From the NCBI GenBank assembly GCA_028868735.1, contig JAGWTW010000018.1, forward strand, positions 1 through 44,358: a DNA stretch of 44,358 nt, in the 5' to 3' direction. The stretch comes from Hyphomicrobiales bacterium (GTDB lineage Bacteria; Pseudomonadota; Alphaproteobacteria; Rhizobiales; Beijerinckiaceae). Below, piece by piece: positions 15,214-24,488 of this stretch. Positions within the stretch are counted from its first letter, which is position 1, and every line of letters begins with the position of its first letter. Under the pieces are notes generated by a model. It was given only the letters and a program-made list of their open reading frames with translations, made no database searches and was not told the DNA's origin. A program made the translations under genes and the position numbers.

Positions 15214-17844
15214 TTACCTGCTCCCTTGCAGGGATTGGCCCGACGTTCCGCCGAGTGTTGCGAAGGCCTTGCGCGCTTCTTCCGGTCTCTGGAGATGCAA
15301 CAAGGACCATCCGCGTACCATGCGCAGCTCCGTCGTCTCGCGCGCGAGCGGCGCCCGCCGGTCGAGCGCGTCGAGCGCTGCTGCATAATTCTTTTCGTTG
15401 AAGAACTGCATGGCGCGTTGCGCGAGCGTGCCCGCGTCGGCAGCCTCCGGCAGCTGCGGCGTCAGCGGCGCCTGCGGCGTGAGTATCGCAGTCGGTTGCA
15501 CCGTCGCGGGCGCGCCGTAGGCGGAAGGCGCTGCGGACGCTTGCGGTTGCGGCGCGGTCGGGACGGCAGGCACGACTGGCGTCGGCTGAACCGGCGCGGC
15601 GGGCGCTACGCCGATCGGGGTCCCGACGACGCGCACGGCAGGCGTCGACACGCTCGATTGCGTATTTGCAGCAGGCGCGGCCACCGGCACCGAGGTTGGC
15701 GCGACTTCCGGCGGCGCGCCGTTCACTCCGGCTGCAATCGAACCGCCTCCTGCGCCGGCGACCATCGCGCCGCCACCACCGCTTCCGGCCTGCATCGCAG
15801 TCTTCGGGCGATCCTTTTCGGGCAATTCTGTGGCCCATAGCGTGCCAGCCGGCGCGATCTGCGCAGCATAGGTCGGCGATGTCGGCTTGTTGATCCCATT
15901 CCAGCCCGGCAGAAGCGTAAAGCCATAGGATTCGTAGGGCATGGCGCCGACGCCGGGGACGCGGTCCGCAACGAGCGGATAGGGGCCGTGATAGGGCTCG
16001 CGCTGCAACGGTCCCTGCGGCGCGGCCTGCGCGAACTTCGCGGGCGTGCTCGCGGGCGGCGCCGCAGTCGCCGCGTAGCGCAACGGATTTTCCGGATCGA
16101 TAGCGACCGGGAACAACTTGCGATCGATCTTCGGCGGCTCCGGAGCCTGCTGCCGATATCCGTAATCGCCTGCATACTGCGCATACGGCACATAGCCGGC
16201 CGCCTGCGCCGCCGTCATGTTCGGATTGAAGGGCGCTCCCGCAGGCTGCGCGACAGGATAGGAGCCGGGCACGACGTAATTGCCGATCTTCTGCTGCATC
16301 GGACGCAGTTTCTGGTTCGCCATCTCGTCGCAAGGCGTCGGCGGATGGTAATAGCCGTCGGGGAAAATGATCTCGACGACCTTGCCGAAAAGGCCGTCAT
16401 ATCTGTTCATCAGGTCCCAGAATATCTTGTCACGCTTCAACTTGCGTTCGGTGAGCGCATACCCGTAGACCGTCGCCTCCTTCGGGAACCAGGCGACGGC
16501 GCGCTGAAACCATTGTTCGGCGACTTCATACTGACATGAATTGTAAGCGTACCAGGCGAGCGCCTGCGCGCCCTCGCCGGATGCGACGTCCATAGTTACT
16601 TTTGCGTAGCGCGCCAGGCGTTCGGGCTCGATATACGGCGGAAATTCGAGCGTAAGATCGCGCTCGAGAATATCGATGAACAGAATGAGATTGTTGACGA
16701 GCGGTTCGCGCCACGCGTAGGCGACTTCTTCGGTCTCCCGACGCATGTCGAGTTCGCGCAGCGAATGCGCGAGCCCATGCGCGATCATGGCGTCGCCGCC
16801 GTGCTCGAGCGAAAGTTTGAACCAGTCGAGCGCGTCGCGGAACGTCTTGGTCTTGTAAAAATACCACGCGACGAGACCCGGCTGGTTCGGATCTGGCGCA
16901 GTCTTGGCGTACTCCTCGAATACCGCGAGCTCATTGGCCGGGATCTTCTCGACGCGCTCGTCGTGGAGATAGGCCGAGATGCGCGCGCGCACGATGTCGA
17001 CCATGATCGGCGCGAATTCGCTGACGCCGTTGGCGTCCACGCGACCGGCGGCGATCAGCTTCTCCACGTCGTTCATCCGCAGCACCGCCATCGCCTTCTG
17101 GATGGTGGCGAGGCGCGCCGGCTGATCGGCGCCGGATTTGAGAATCGACATGTAGACGGACACCGCATCCGTCGTCTGCTTGGTTTTCGCGAAGGCTTCC
17201 GCGATCGTCCAGAGCATTTCGACGTCGGCGTCGTCTGCGTTGTAACCGTCTTTCTTGACGAAATCGACGAGGTCTTGCAGCCGCCCTTCCTTCCAGAAGG
17301 ACATGATGCGCATTCGTAGTTCTTTACGACGAAGCTTCGTCGCCAGATCGTGCGACGGTTGCCAGTTCGGCTCTTCCCGCTTGCGCGCGTCGAGCGCCGC
17401 TTGCAATTCGGCGATCTTGTCGGAGGCGAACAGCTCCCAATAGACGTCTTCGTCCGGGTTGCCCGGCGGTTCGCCGTTGAACAGATCGAGCGGCGGCGTC
17501 CAGGTGGGGTAGAGCCGCACGAGGCGTTCGATCTCGACGTTGACGCGATCCATCTGGCCGAGTTGCGCATAATATCGCAATGCGGACTCGTCCGGACCTT
17601 CGCCGTCGCCGAGAATCGGCGCAGCGCGCAACGGCGCCTGCGCGACGTCGGGACGAGCGGCGATCTCCGCCGGATTCGCGGCAGGCGTCGGCGCTGGCCT
17701 CGCGGCGGGCGCGGGCGCAGCGGCCGGCGCAGCGGCGTTCGGCATATCGACGATGAAAGACTGCGCCTGCGCAAAGGCCAAGCCCGGCGCCAGAAGCGCG
17801 ATGGCGACGACGCCAGCCTGCAATCTCGACTTCAGCGCAAACAT
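15214..17844 (-). CDS. Secreted helical-repeat/proline-rich protein of the cellulose operon
   Basis: 876 residues with a clear signal peptide (VVAIALLAPGLAFAQA). Roughly residues 60-450 are helical repeats of TPR/SEL1 character (VNVEIERLVRLYPTWTPPL, AYNSCQYEVAEQWFQRAVAW). A Pro/Tyr/Ala-rich segment follows (about 500-640). A Gly/Ala/Pro/Val-rich linker (about 650-780) leads to a final TPR-like unit (AMQFFNEKNYAAALDALDRR). BcsC of E. coli has an N-terminal TPR array followed by a C-terminal barrel; here no barrel is visible. It starts inside the end of bcsZ (13-nt overlap) and is 1 nt from bcsN, so it is part of the operon. A periplasmic scaffold role in cellulose export is inferred; I do not recognise an established name. 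Confidence 0.8.
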   Translation of the reverse strand: MFALKSRLQAGVVAIALLAPGLAFAQAQSFIVDMPNAAAPAAAPAPAARPAPTPAANPAEIAARPDVAQAPLRAAPILGDGEGPDESALRYYAQLGQMDRVNVEIERLVRLYPTWTPPLDLFNGEPPGNPDEDVYWELFASDKIAELQAALDARKREEPNWQPSHDLATKLRRKELRMRIMSFWKEGRLQDLVDFVKKDGYNADDADVEMLWTIAEAFAKTKQTTDAVSVYMSILKSGADQPARLATIQKAMAVLRMNDVEKLIAAGRVDANGVSEFAPIMVDIVRARISAYLHDERVEKIPANELAVFEEYAKTAPDPNQPGLVAWYFYKTKTFRDALDWFKLSLEHGGDAMIAHGLAHSLRELDMRRETEEVAYAWREPLVNNLILFIDILERDLTLEFPPYIEPERLARYAKVTMDVASGEGAQALAWYAYNSCQYEVAEQWFQRAVAWFPKEATVYGYALTERKLKRDKIFWDLMNRYDGLFGKVVEIIFPDGYYHPPTPCDEMANQKLRPMQQKIGNYVVPGSYPVAQPAGAPFNPNMTAAQAAGYVPYAQYAGDYGYRQQAPEPPKIDRKLFPVAIDPENPLRYAATAAPPASTPAKFAQAAPQGPLQREPYHGPYPLVADRVPGVGAMPYESYGFTLLPGWNGINKPTSPTYAAQIAPAGTLWATELPEKDRPKTAMQAGSGGGGAMVAGAGGGSIAAGVNGAPPEVAPTSVPVAAPAANTQSSVSTPAVRVVGTPIGVAPAAPVQPTPVVPAVPTAPQPQASAAPSAYGAPATVQPTAILTPQAPLTPQLPEAADAGTLAQRAMQFFNEKNYAAALDALDRRAPLARETTELRMVRGWSLLHLQRPEEARKAFATLGGTSGQSLQGSR

Positions 17845-18998
17845 GAGGGGAACCTCATTTGCGCTGCAAGATTGACGAGAATCCGCAGTGTGGCGGGATA
17901 ATAGTTTTCAGGCCCGTGCGCCACGAGCGCGCCGCGATCCAGCGGCTTGCCGTCAGTCACGCAAAGCGCGAGCGCGCCGATCGCCTGATACCCTGATTCG
18001 CCGAAGCCCGAGGCTTCGCGGCCGGATGAGATGTCGACGACCGCGCGTCCGCCGAAATCCTTCGCCCATTTGGCGAAAGGATCGTAGTGAACGCGCTCGC
18101 CGATGCCGGCCCAAGCAAGATAGAGCGGGATGCGGATCGCATTGTAGCCGAACTGTGCGGGGAAGCCGTCAGCGGGACGCGCGACGCCGTTGCGCAACGA
18201 GACCCATTCCGTCGGCAGGCCGCCGACGCCGAAGTGCGATGCCTTCAAAGCGTCGAGACCGCTCTGCACGATGCCGCGCCAATCGATTTCCGGCGCGACG
18301 AGCGGCAGGCGCGCGAAGGCCGGGAACACCCAGTAGGAGAGATTGACGACGGGCCCGTCCTGACGGTCCTCCGCCGCGAAACCGGAAACCGCCGGCAGCA
18401 GCAACGCGCCGAATTTCGTCTTGTATACGACGAGCTTGCGCCCGACCTCGACTGCAATACGGCGAGCGGCGACCTTCAATGCGACGTCGCCCCAGAACTC
18501 GGACGCCTCGGTCAACGCCCAGGCGACGAGAATATCGCCGTCGGAAGCATCGTTGATGTCGGCGATCGCGGGACGGCGCGTCGGATCCCAACGCCATGCG
18601 AGCAATTGGTCATCGCGCACCATGAGATTGGCGCGCGTCCAGCCCCACAAGCGGTCGAAGGTCGCTCGGTCGTTGGCCGCGATCGCGAGCAGCATGCCGT
18701 AGCCCTGCCCCTCGCTGTGGCTGACGAGACCGTTTCCGGTGTCGACCACGCGTCCACTCTCGGTGATGAAGGCGGCCTTGTAGGCCTGCCACAGTTCGGG
18801 CGTCTTCAGCGCGCCGCCCAGCGAGAGCTGGCGCGCGTCGAGCGCGAGCGGACGCGTGTCCGGCGCCGACGGCGCTTGCGGCGCCATCATCTGCTGCTGG
18901 ACGGCCGCGCCGACGGGGATGACCGGCGTGACCGTCTGCGCCGCAAGCGGTCCGGCGATCAGCGACAGGGAGAGCGCGATGAGGATACGAATTTTCAT
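17832..18998 (-). CDS. bcsZ: Periplasmic endo-beta-1,4-glucanase, GH8 (BcsZ)
   Basis: 388 residues from the ATG at 18998, with GGAGG upstream and an ATGA overlap with the bcsB stop; the frame runs on upstream only as a shadow of bcsB. The signal peptide ends about residue 20 (SLSLIAGPLAA). The GH8 catalytic acid is in SHSEGQGYGM (Glu96), and the GH8 signature ASDGDILVAWALTEASEFW starts at residue 151. Other family blocks include WGWTRANLMV, LLAWRWDP and GYNAIRIPLYLAW. BcsZ cleaves nascent cellulose in the periplasm and influences fibre amount and quality. It sits in its usual position, right after bcsB. Confidence 0.93.
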   Translation of the reverse strand: MKIRILIALSLSLIAGPLAAQTVTPVIPVGAAVQQQMMAPQAPSAPDTRPLALDARQLSLGGALKTPELWQAYKAAFITESGRVVDTGNGLVSHSEGQGYGMLLAIAANDRATFDRLWGWTRANLMVRDDQLLAWRWDPTRRPAIADINDASDGDILVAWALTEASEFWGDVALKVAARRIAVEVGRKLVVYKTKFGALLLPAVSGFAAEDRQDGPVVNLSYWVFPAFARLPLVAPEIDWRGIVQSGLDALKASHFGVGGLPTEWVSLRNGVARPADGFPAQFGYNAIRIPLYLAWAGIGERVHYDPFAKWAKDFGGRAVVDISSGREASGFGESGYQAIGALALCVTDGKPLDRGALVAHGPENYYPATLRILVNLAAQMRFPSCLR

Positions 18999-21925
18999 TC
19001 GATCCTCCGGCCGATGCCGCGGACGAAGAAGCTCGTCGACAAAGCCAGCATCAACGCGACGACGAGAGCCGCCGCGACGTACACCTGGCTGTTGAGCGAG
19101 AGCCAACCCGCGATAATGAGGCGCGAATTCTCGATGGTCAGCGGCTGCGTGACGATCAGGCGCTGCGCAGTCGCAGGCGCGGAGACGACCGAGCCCTCGG
19201 AAGCGTCGAGGATCGACAGGCGGCCTGCGATCTGGCGCCAGACGCGCGGGTCGACGAGGCACGGAACGGATTCTGCGAGTTCCGTCGAGTTCGGCGCGGC
19301 GATCAGAGTCCAGACGTCGTTCGCGCTGTCGCCGAGCATGCTCTGGGCGACGATGAGCGACGCGCGCGGCGTGATCGACGGCGCGGCCGCGTTGGACTTG
19401 ATGGTCTCGCCGAACCAACCGACTGCGCTGTGCAGGCGGCCCATCGCCCACGTCCGGGCGTTGCCGATTTCGGTCTGCACCCAGTTGGAGATGGCGCTTT
19501 GCGCGCGCAGTTTGGAGTTCCACTCGTCATAGAGCGCGCCGGAGGCCTGTCCATTGATCTGGAGCGCGCCGACAGGCAATCCGTCGATGCCTTTTGGAGC
19601 GCTCGGATCGAACAGCGACCGGATTCGCGTGTCGCGAATGCTTGCGGTCGTATTCATGTCGGCGCGCCAGGCGGTGTTCAACGCGTGCTCGAAACCGCCC
19701 GGCGGCTTGGCCATACGGCAGGCTGCCGGAAAGTTGCGTTCGAGTACGAGCCTGTTGCGCGCCACCGTCTCGTAACGCGAAAGCGCCTCGTCCTTGACCG
19801 GCCGCGCATAGTCTCCGATGCGTCCGGCCCACGCCTTCTGGACTTCCTGCGGATCAATGCCCGTCGCCTTGAGCAACGAGGGATCGAGCATGTTGACGCC
19901 GCCGACGACCAGCACCGAGCCGGAACCCTTCTGCGGCGGCACGCCGGTGATCTCGAAATCGATCGGCCGCCCTGCCATGATGGCCATGTGCGCGGCGATC
20001 GTCGCGGCGGCCCCGATCGTCTCGCGATCGGGCGCCGGGACCAGGATCTTGGGACGGCCGCCGCCGCCGACGAAGGGGAATGCGCCTGTCGTCGTAACAG
20101 ACAGATCGGGCATGCGCGCAATGCGCGCAATGCGCGGCAATTCGATCTCTGTCGAATCGAGCAGCAGGAAGCGCTTGGCGCCGGAAATGGCGGCGAGCGG
20201 ATCGCATGAAGCGTCCTTCGCGATCGGCACTTGCGCTTCGATCTCGACGCGGTTGAGGCCCGGACGCATGGCGCCGAGCGGCAGCGGGATCGGATTCTTG
20301 GTGAAAACGTCGCCAGCCGATTTCGGCATCTTCAGGCTGACGGCATTGCGGCCGTTGATCGAAACGACGATCTGGGCTTCGCTCGTGAGCCCCGGCGCAT
20401 AGCCGCCGGCAAGATCGACGATGGCGCGGCCATAGTCGGCTGCGTAGAAATCAGGCGGCAGGATGACATTGAACGCAGCGCGGAACAGGCGCCCGGAGAA
20501 TTCTTCGCTGGCGACGCCGAGGTCGCGCAGCTTCACGCGCTGCCCGCCTTCGACGCGCAAGCCCGGAAACGCTTCGGCCGCGCGCAGACCGGCGGGTGCG
20601 CCGACCGCCTGAGCCTGCGTCTCGAATTGCGCCAGCGCTTCGCTGACCTGCGCATCGGTCGCGCCCGTAACAACGATGGTCGTGCGCATATCCTGACGCG
20701 CCGGAAGAACGAACACGCCGTGCGCGCCCGACGCGCCGACGCGCGAGAGATCGACAAGGCTCGCGATATCTTGCGTAGGCCCGACAATGAGATTGACGCC
20801 GTATTCGCCCGCAGCAGGCGGCCCGATGTCGACGACCGGTTGCTCGAAGCGGCCAGCGAGCGAAATCATCTGCACCACGCGCATGATGCGTTCGATGTTC
20901 GCAAGGTTGGTACGGCCGGGAACGACCGCGCGAATCGGCAAGGCGCCTTGCGCGTCCGGCGACAGCGCCGGCAGGTCGGCTATGCTCGTCACGCCTTCGG
21001 CGCGCGGCAGCAGCAAGCCGGTCTGCGAGGGGTCGATCTGCGTCCACAATTCATACGTCGCCTGCAGCGAGCAGTCGACGCGATGGCGCTGCTCCGCCGT
21101 GAGCCGGATCGAATTGAAGCCGGGCTTGAGCAGGTTGGGCGGAATATCGAACTCGAACGTCCGCACCGAATGCGTGGCGCGAATGTTCGTACGGCCGACG
21201 ATCACGTCGTTGACGACCAGCGTCAGATAGGATGCTTCCGGCATCACCGAGATCGCCGAAAGGTAGCCGACCTGGAACTTGATGCGCTGCTGGGCCTGCG
21301 CGGCGGTTATGAACACGGGCCATTCCGACGAGGCGATTTCGCCAGCGAGCCGGAAGCCCTGGATATTGTTTGTCAGATGACGGAGCGTCACGCCCGTGTC
21401 GACATAGGCGGCAGCGGCCGGCGCCGGCGCGGGCGCGGCGAAACGGGCGGCTTCAGGCGCCTGGCTTGCGGGCGTCGTTACGGCCGCCGGCATGAAGGGC
21501 TGCGAAGGCGCGACCTGCGAATAGGCGGGCGCGGGCGGCTCGACTTTCGCCGGCGCAGGCGTCTGCGGGAGCGGCGACGGCGCGACAGCCTGCGGCGCGT
21601 ACACGGGAGCCGCGGGCGCCGGCTGCGCATAGACAGGCCGAGAAGCGACGGGCGGTTGCGCGACGACGGCCGGAAACGCCGGAACAGGCGCAGCGGCGGC
21701 CGTCGACGGCTGCGCTGCAGGCGCGCTCGCGACCGGCGCGGCAGGCGTTGCCGGCAATTTCTGCGAGGGTATGGCGCGCGGAAGAGGCGACGCGGTCGGC
21801 GCCGGGTCACGAACCATATGGGTGAGATTCGACGGCGCCGTCGTAAATATCTGCGCAAGGCATGACTCTGCCGTCGCCGCCACGAGGGCGGTCGCCAGGC
21901 AAAGGATAGTCACGCTTCTACGCAC
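18995..21925 (-). CDS. bcsB: Cellulose synthase periplasmic subunit BcsB
   Basis: 976 residues with a signal peptide (LCLATALVAATAESCLA). A Pro/Ala/Val-rich region covers about residues 30-175, followed by the BcsB carbohydrate-binding and flavodoxin-like repeats. A C-terminal membrane anchor (VYVAAALVVALMLALSTSFF) ends in the basic RGIGRRIE. Family motifs include RATHSVRTFEFDIPPNLLKPG, ALYDEWNSKLRAQSAISNW and GWLSLNSQVYV. BcsB contacts BcsA through its C-terminal helix and guides the glucan through the periplasm. The low-complexity N-terminal segment makes it longer than the roughly 750-830 residues common elsewhere. It follows bcsA by 21 nt and overlaps bcsZ by 4 nt. Confidence 0.93.
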   Translation of the reverse strand: MRRSVTILCLATALVAATAESCLAQIFTTAPSNLTHMVRDPAPTASPLPRAIPSQKLPATPAAPVASAPAAQPSTAAAAPVPAFPAVVAQPPVASRPVYAQPAPAAPVYAPQAVAPSPLPQTPAPAKVEPPAPAYSQVAPSQPFMPAAVTTPASQAPEAARFAAPAPAPAAAAYVDTGVTLRHLTNNIQGFRLAGEIASSEWPVFITAAQAQQRIKFQVGYLSAISVMPEASYLTLVVNDVIVGRTNIRATHSVRTFEFDIPPNLLKPGFNSIRLTAEQRHRVDCSLQATYELWTQIDPSQTGLLLPRAEGVTSIADLPALSPDAQGALPIRAVVPGRTNLANIERIMRVVQMISLAGRFEQPVVDIGPPAAGEYGVNLIVGPTQDIASLVDLSRVGASGAHGVFVLPARQDMRTTIVVTGATDAQVSEALAQFETQAQAVGAPAGLRAAEAFPGLRVEGGQRVKLRDLGVASEEFSGRLFRAAFNVILPPDFYAADYGRAIVDLAGGYAPGLTSEAQIVVSINGRNAVSLKMPKSAGDVFTKNPIPLPLGAMRPGLNRVEIEAQVPIAKDASCDPLAAISGAKRFLLLDSTEIELPRIARIARMPDLSVTTTGAFPFVGGGGRPKILVPAPDRETIGAAATIAAHMAIMAGRPIDFEITGVPPQKGSGSVLVVGGVNMLDPSLLKATGIDPQEVQKAWAGRIGDYARPVKDEALSRYETVARNRLVLERNFPAACRMAKPPGGFEHALNTAWRADMNTTASIRDTRIRSLFDPSAPKGIDGLPVGALQINGQASGALYDEWNSKLRAQSAISNWVQTEIGNARTWAMGRLHSAVGWFGETIKSNAAAPSITPRASLIVAQSMLGDSANDVWTLIAAPNSTELAESVPCLVDPRVWRQIAGRLSILDASEGSVVSAPATAQRLIVTQPLTIENSRLIIAGWLSLNSQVYVAAALVVALMLALSTSFFVRGIGRRIE

Positions 21926-21946
21926 GCTTTGTGTGTCTCTCTTATA

Positions 21947-24229
21947 TTATGCTGACTGCTTCTTCGCGTCCGACTGAAACGCCGACGCAGGCTGCTTGCC
22001 TGCGGCCGCAAAGCGCCTGAGCCAAGACAGCGATGTCTTCGAAGGCCCATCGCTCGCCTTTTCGGCCTTCTTGTCCGTCTCCTTTTTCATGAGATACGAG
22101 AATGCGCGGACCGGCTCGCTGAAGCCCCACCAGATGAAACGGGCAGAGCCCGCAAACACGTTCTTGTGCTTGCGACGCGTCGCCAGGAAACGCGGCAGGG
22201 CGTCCGAATCCGCATACATGAGATCGGCGAGCACGTAATATTCGTCCGGCTCCATCGCGCCGAATTCGAAGCCGTAGACAGCCGTATCGCCGGAGCCGGA
22301 CTTGTGGACGAAATTGACGGGCAGCGTCTCGTCCTTGACGATGACGCCGAGCGGATCGATCGCAAGCCGTGCGCTGGTGACGCCCGGGTCGAGCGTGGCC
22401 GCATCCATCTCCGCGGAGCACGCGATCGAGACGCCGCCCGCCGATACGTCGCGGATTTTCACACGAATATTGCTATCGCCGACGGCAAGCGTTCCTTCGC
22501 GCGAAATGTGCAGGCGCGGGTGCCGATCCGGTTGCTTGCGTTCGGCGACGGCGCCGAGCGCGGCGCCCGCGATCAGCATATTGAACAAGTTCCACAGACC
22601 GACGACGAGCATCAGATTGTCGACGCCTGGCTCGAACATGTAGCGATAGGCCGCAACGCAGCCGGCGGAGAACAGAAGGCCGTAGATCGCGAAGAACGGC
22701 CATGCGAGTTCCGACAGATGGTCTTCGTCGAGCGTCAGGCCCTTCGCCGTGACGTTGAACGTCGGCTTGCGCGGGCTCATCACGACGGAAACGATCGCCT
22801 TCGCCAGGAACACGCCCTGGATGTATTCGTACAGCTCAGACACCCACGGCCAGCGGACCCGGCCGTAGAGATAATTCTGGAGCATGACGTTCACGATCAT
22901 ATATGTGAGCGTATAGGCGATCGCCTCGTTGAGGTTCGACACGAAAATCTTGATGTCGAAGAAGATGTGCGTCAGCGGCGCAAACATGAAGATCATGCGC
23001 GGAACGGGAAAGAACCAGAACGTCATGCTCGACAGATACGCGACGCGCTGAATGAACTTCAGGCCCTTCTTGAAGGCCGGATTCTTCAGGATCAGGATCT
23101 GGAACATGCCCTGGCACCAGCGCGACCTCTGGCCGATGAAGGACGTGAATGTCTCGGGTTGCAGGCCAGCGATCAGCGGCTTGTCGACGTAGACGCTGTT
23201 CCAGCCTTTCGAATGCAGCTCGAAGGCCGTCTCGCAATCCTCGGTGATGGTGATGCCCGAAAACCCGCCTGTCGTCTCGAGCGCCTTGCGGCGCAGGAGA
23301 GCAGCCGAGCCGCAGAAGAACGACCCGTCCCATTTATCGAGGCCGCGCTGCGTGACGCCGTAGAACATCTCGTTTTCAGACGGCATTTCGTGGAAGGTCC
23401 GCAGGTTCTTCTCGATCGGGTCAGGATTGAGGAAGACGTGCGGCGTCTGGACGAGGAAGGTCTTCGGATCCTTGGCGAAGTAACCGATCGTCTCGCGCAG
23501 AAAGGCGCGGAAGGGCGCATGATCGGCGTCGAACACGACGACGATGTCGCCCTTCACGTGCGCCAGCGCATTGTTCATGTTGCCCGCTTTGGCGTGCTCG
23601 TTGCGCTTGCGGGTCAGGTAGATCGCGCCGAGCCTCGCACAGAGCGCCTGAAGCGAAATCCGCCTCTGGCGGGCGGCTTCGGCCTTCACGGGATCCTTGT
23701 CGTTGCACTTCTGGTCGGTGCCGCCGTCGTCCAGCAGCCAGACGTTGAGCTTGTCTGGCGGGTAATCCATCGACTTGGCCGCAGCGACCGTCGTCGCCAG
23801 AATGTATTCGTCCTCGTTGTAAGTCGGAATGAAGACGTCGACGACGGGTAGCTTGTCGTCGTCTTCACGCTCGAGGCGCGGGCGCACCAGAGGATCGGCG
23901 TTGATGACGAGACTGATCGTCAGGATCAGCACGCAATACATTTCGGCGACGAGAAGCACGAGTCCGAGCGTGAAGGCGACCGGATCGCTCGCCGGCGGCA
24001 GCGTGCTCGTCCAGCGCCAATACATGTACCGGATGATGACGAAGCTCGCGAGCGCGAGGAACATCTGGCGAGCGAGCAGGCCGCGCCCGAACGTCCAGAC
24101 GGCGGCGAGGCCGGCTATGATGGTGAGCGAAAGCGCGAGCTGGCTGTGCACGCTCACCGGTTGCGTTAGGAGAATCAGGGCGCAAAGACCCGTCGCTCCC
24201 CACGCTATGGCGCGCACCCTCGCCGACAT
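21947..24229 (-). CDS. bcsA: Cellulose synthase catalytic subunit BcsA (UDP-forming)
   Basis: 760 residues. BcsA polymerises UDP-glucose into beta-1,4-glucan and extrudes it through its own membrane channel. N-terminal TM helices (about 5-110) precede a GT2 domain with all hallmarks: VDVFIPTYNED (about 131), LDDGG (166), the DxD in VFDADHAP (Asp234, Asp236), TED (329-331) and QRSRW (367-371). Further TM helices follow, then a PilZ domain (RKQPDRHPRLH and DVSAGGVSI), so c-di-GMP activation is expected. The ATG is at 24229. It heads the bcsA-B-Z-TPR-N operon. A CtrA-type site and two dyads lie in the 259 nt upstream. Confidence 0.96.
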   Translation of the reverse strand: MSARVRAIAWGATGLCALILLTQPVSVHSQLALSLTIIAGLAAVWTFGRGLLARQMFLALASFVIIRYMYWRWTSTLPPASDPVAFTLGLVLLVAEMYCVLILTISLVINADPLVRPRLEREDDDKLPVVDVFIPTYNEDEYILATTVAAAKSMDYPPDKLNVWLLDDGGTDQKCNDKDPVKAEAARQRRISLQALCARLGAIYLTRKRNEHAKAGNMNNALAHVKGDIVVVFDADHAPFRAFLRETIGYFAKDPKTFLVQTPHVFLNPDPIEKNLRTFHEMPSENEMFYGVTQRGLDKWDGSFFCGSAALLRRKALETTGGFSGITITEDCETAFELHSKGWNSVYVDKPLIAGLQPETFTSFIGQRSRWCQGMFQILILKNPAFKKGLKFIQRVAYLSSMTFWFFPVPRMIFMFAPLTHIFFDIKIFVSNLNEAIAYTLTYMIVNVMLQNYLYGRVRWPWVSELYEYIQGVFLAKAIVSVVMSPRKPTFNVTAKGLTLDEDHLSELAWPFFAIYGLLFSAGCVAAYRYMFEPGVDNLMLVVGLWNLFNMLIAGAALGAVAERKQPDRHPRLHISREGTLAVGDSNIRVKIRDVSAGGVSIACSAEMDAATLDPGVTSARLAIDPLGVIVKDETLPVNFVHKSGSGDTAVYGFEFGAMEPDEYYVLADLMYADSDALPRFLATRRKHKNVFAGSARFIWWGFSEPVRAFSYLMKKETDKKAEKASDGPSKTSLSWLRRFAAAGKQPASAFQSDAKKQSA

Positions 24230-24283
24230 TCACGCAACTCCCTGACGCTAGGTGCTGACCTTAATGGCGACGCTTTACGCTTA

Positions 24284-24296
24284 GGTTAACGTAACC
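24284..24296. promoter_or_regulatory. Short dyad upstream of bcsA
   Basis: GGTTAACGTAACC has 5-bp arms GGTTA and TAACC around ACG, 55 nt before the bcsA start. It may be an operator, but no regulator can be assigned. Confidence 0.3.
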
Positions 24297-24460
24297 GAAC
24301 GCTGACCTGAGTCGTGTCAGGACGGTTATTTTCGTGCATAGGACTGGTCGCCGCGCCGGCTGAAGCCCCATGCGGCGTTCGCAAGTCAGCGCTGTTGGCG
24401 CGCGCGAATCGAGCCGCGCGCTCGCTGCACGCCGCTGTCGACGCCAAACGATAGTCCAGA

Positions 24461-24483
24461 GCCGTTAAGATCGTCTTAACGGC
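24461..24483. promoter_or_regulatory. Perfect dyad with CtrA-type TTAA-N7-TTAA between bcsS and bcsA
   Basis: GCCGTTAAGA (24461-24470) and TCTTAACGGC (24474-24483) form 10-bp arms around TCG. Within it TTAA-GATCGTC-TTAA matches the CtrA consensus exactly. It lies 6 nt beyond the bcsS stop and about 235 nt upstream of bcsA. It has no U-tract on the minus strand, which argues for an operator rather than a terminator. The 259-nt gap 24230-24488 holds no gene that I can support. Confidence 0.5.
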
Positions 24484-24488
24484 GCGCG

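Noticed and set aside
20231..21865. Plus-strand open frame opposite bcsB
   Set aside because: Arg-rich shadow; bcsB has clear family motifs, signal peptide and C-terminal anchor.
22166..23851. 561-codon plus-strand open frame opposite bcsA
   Set aside because: No recognisable domain, and the opposite strand carries all GT2 and PilZ motifs.
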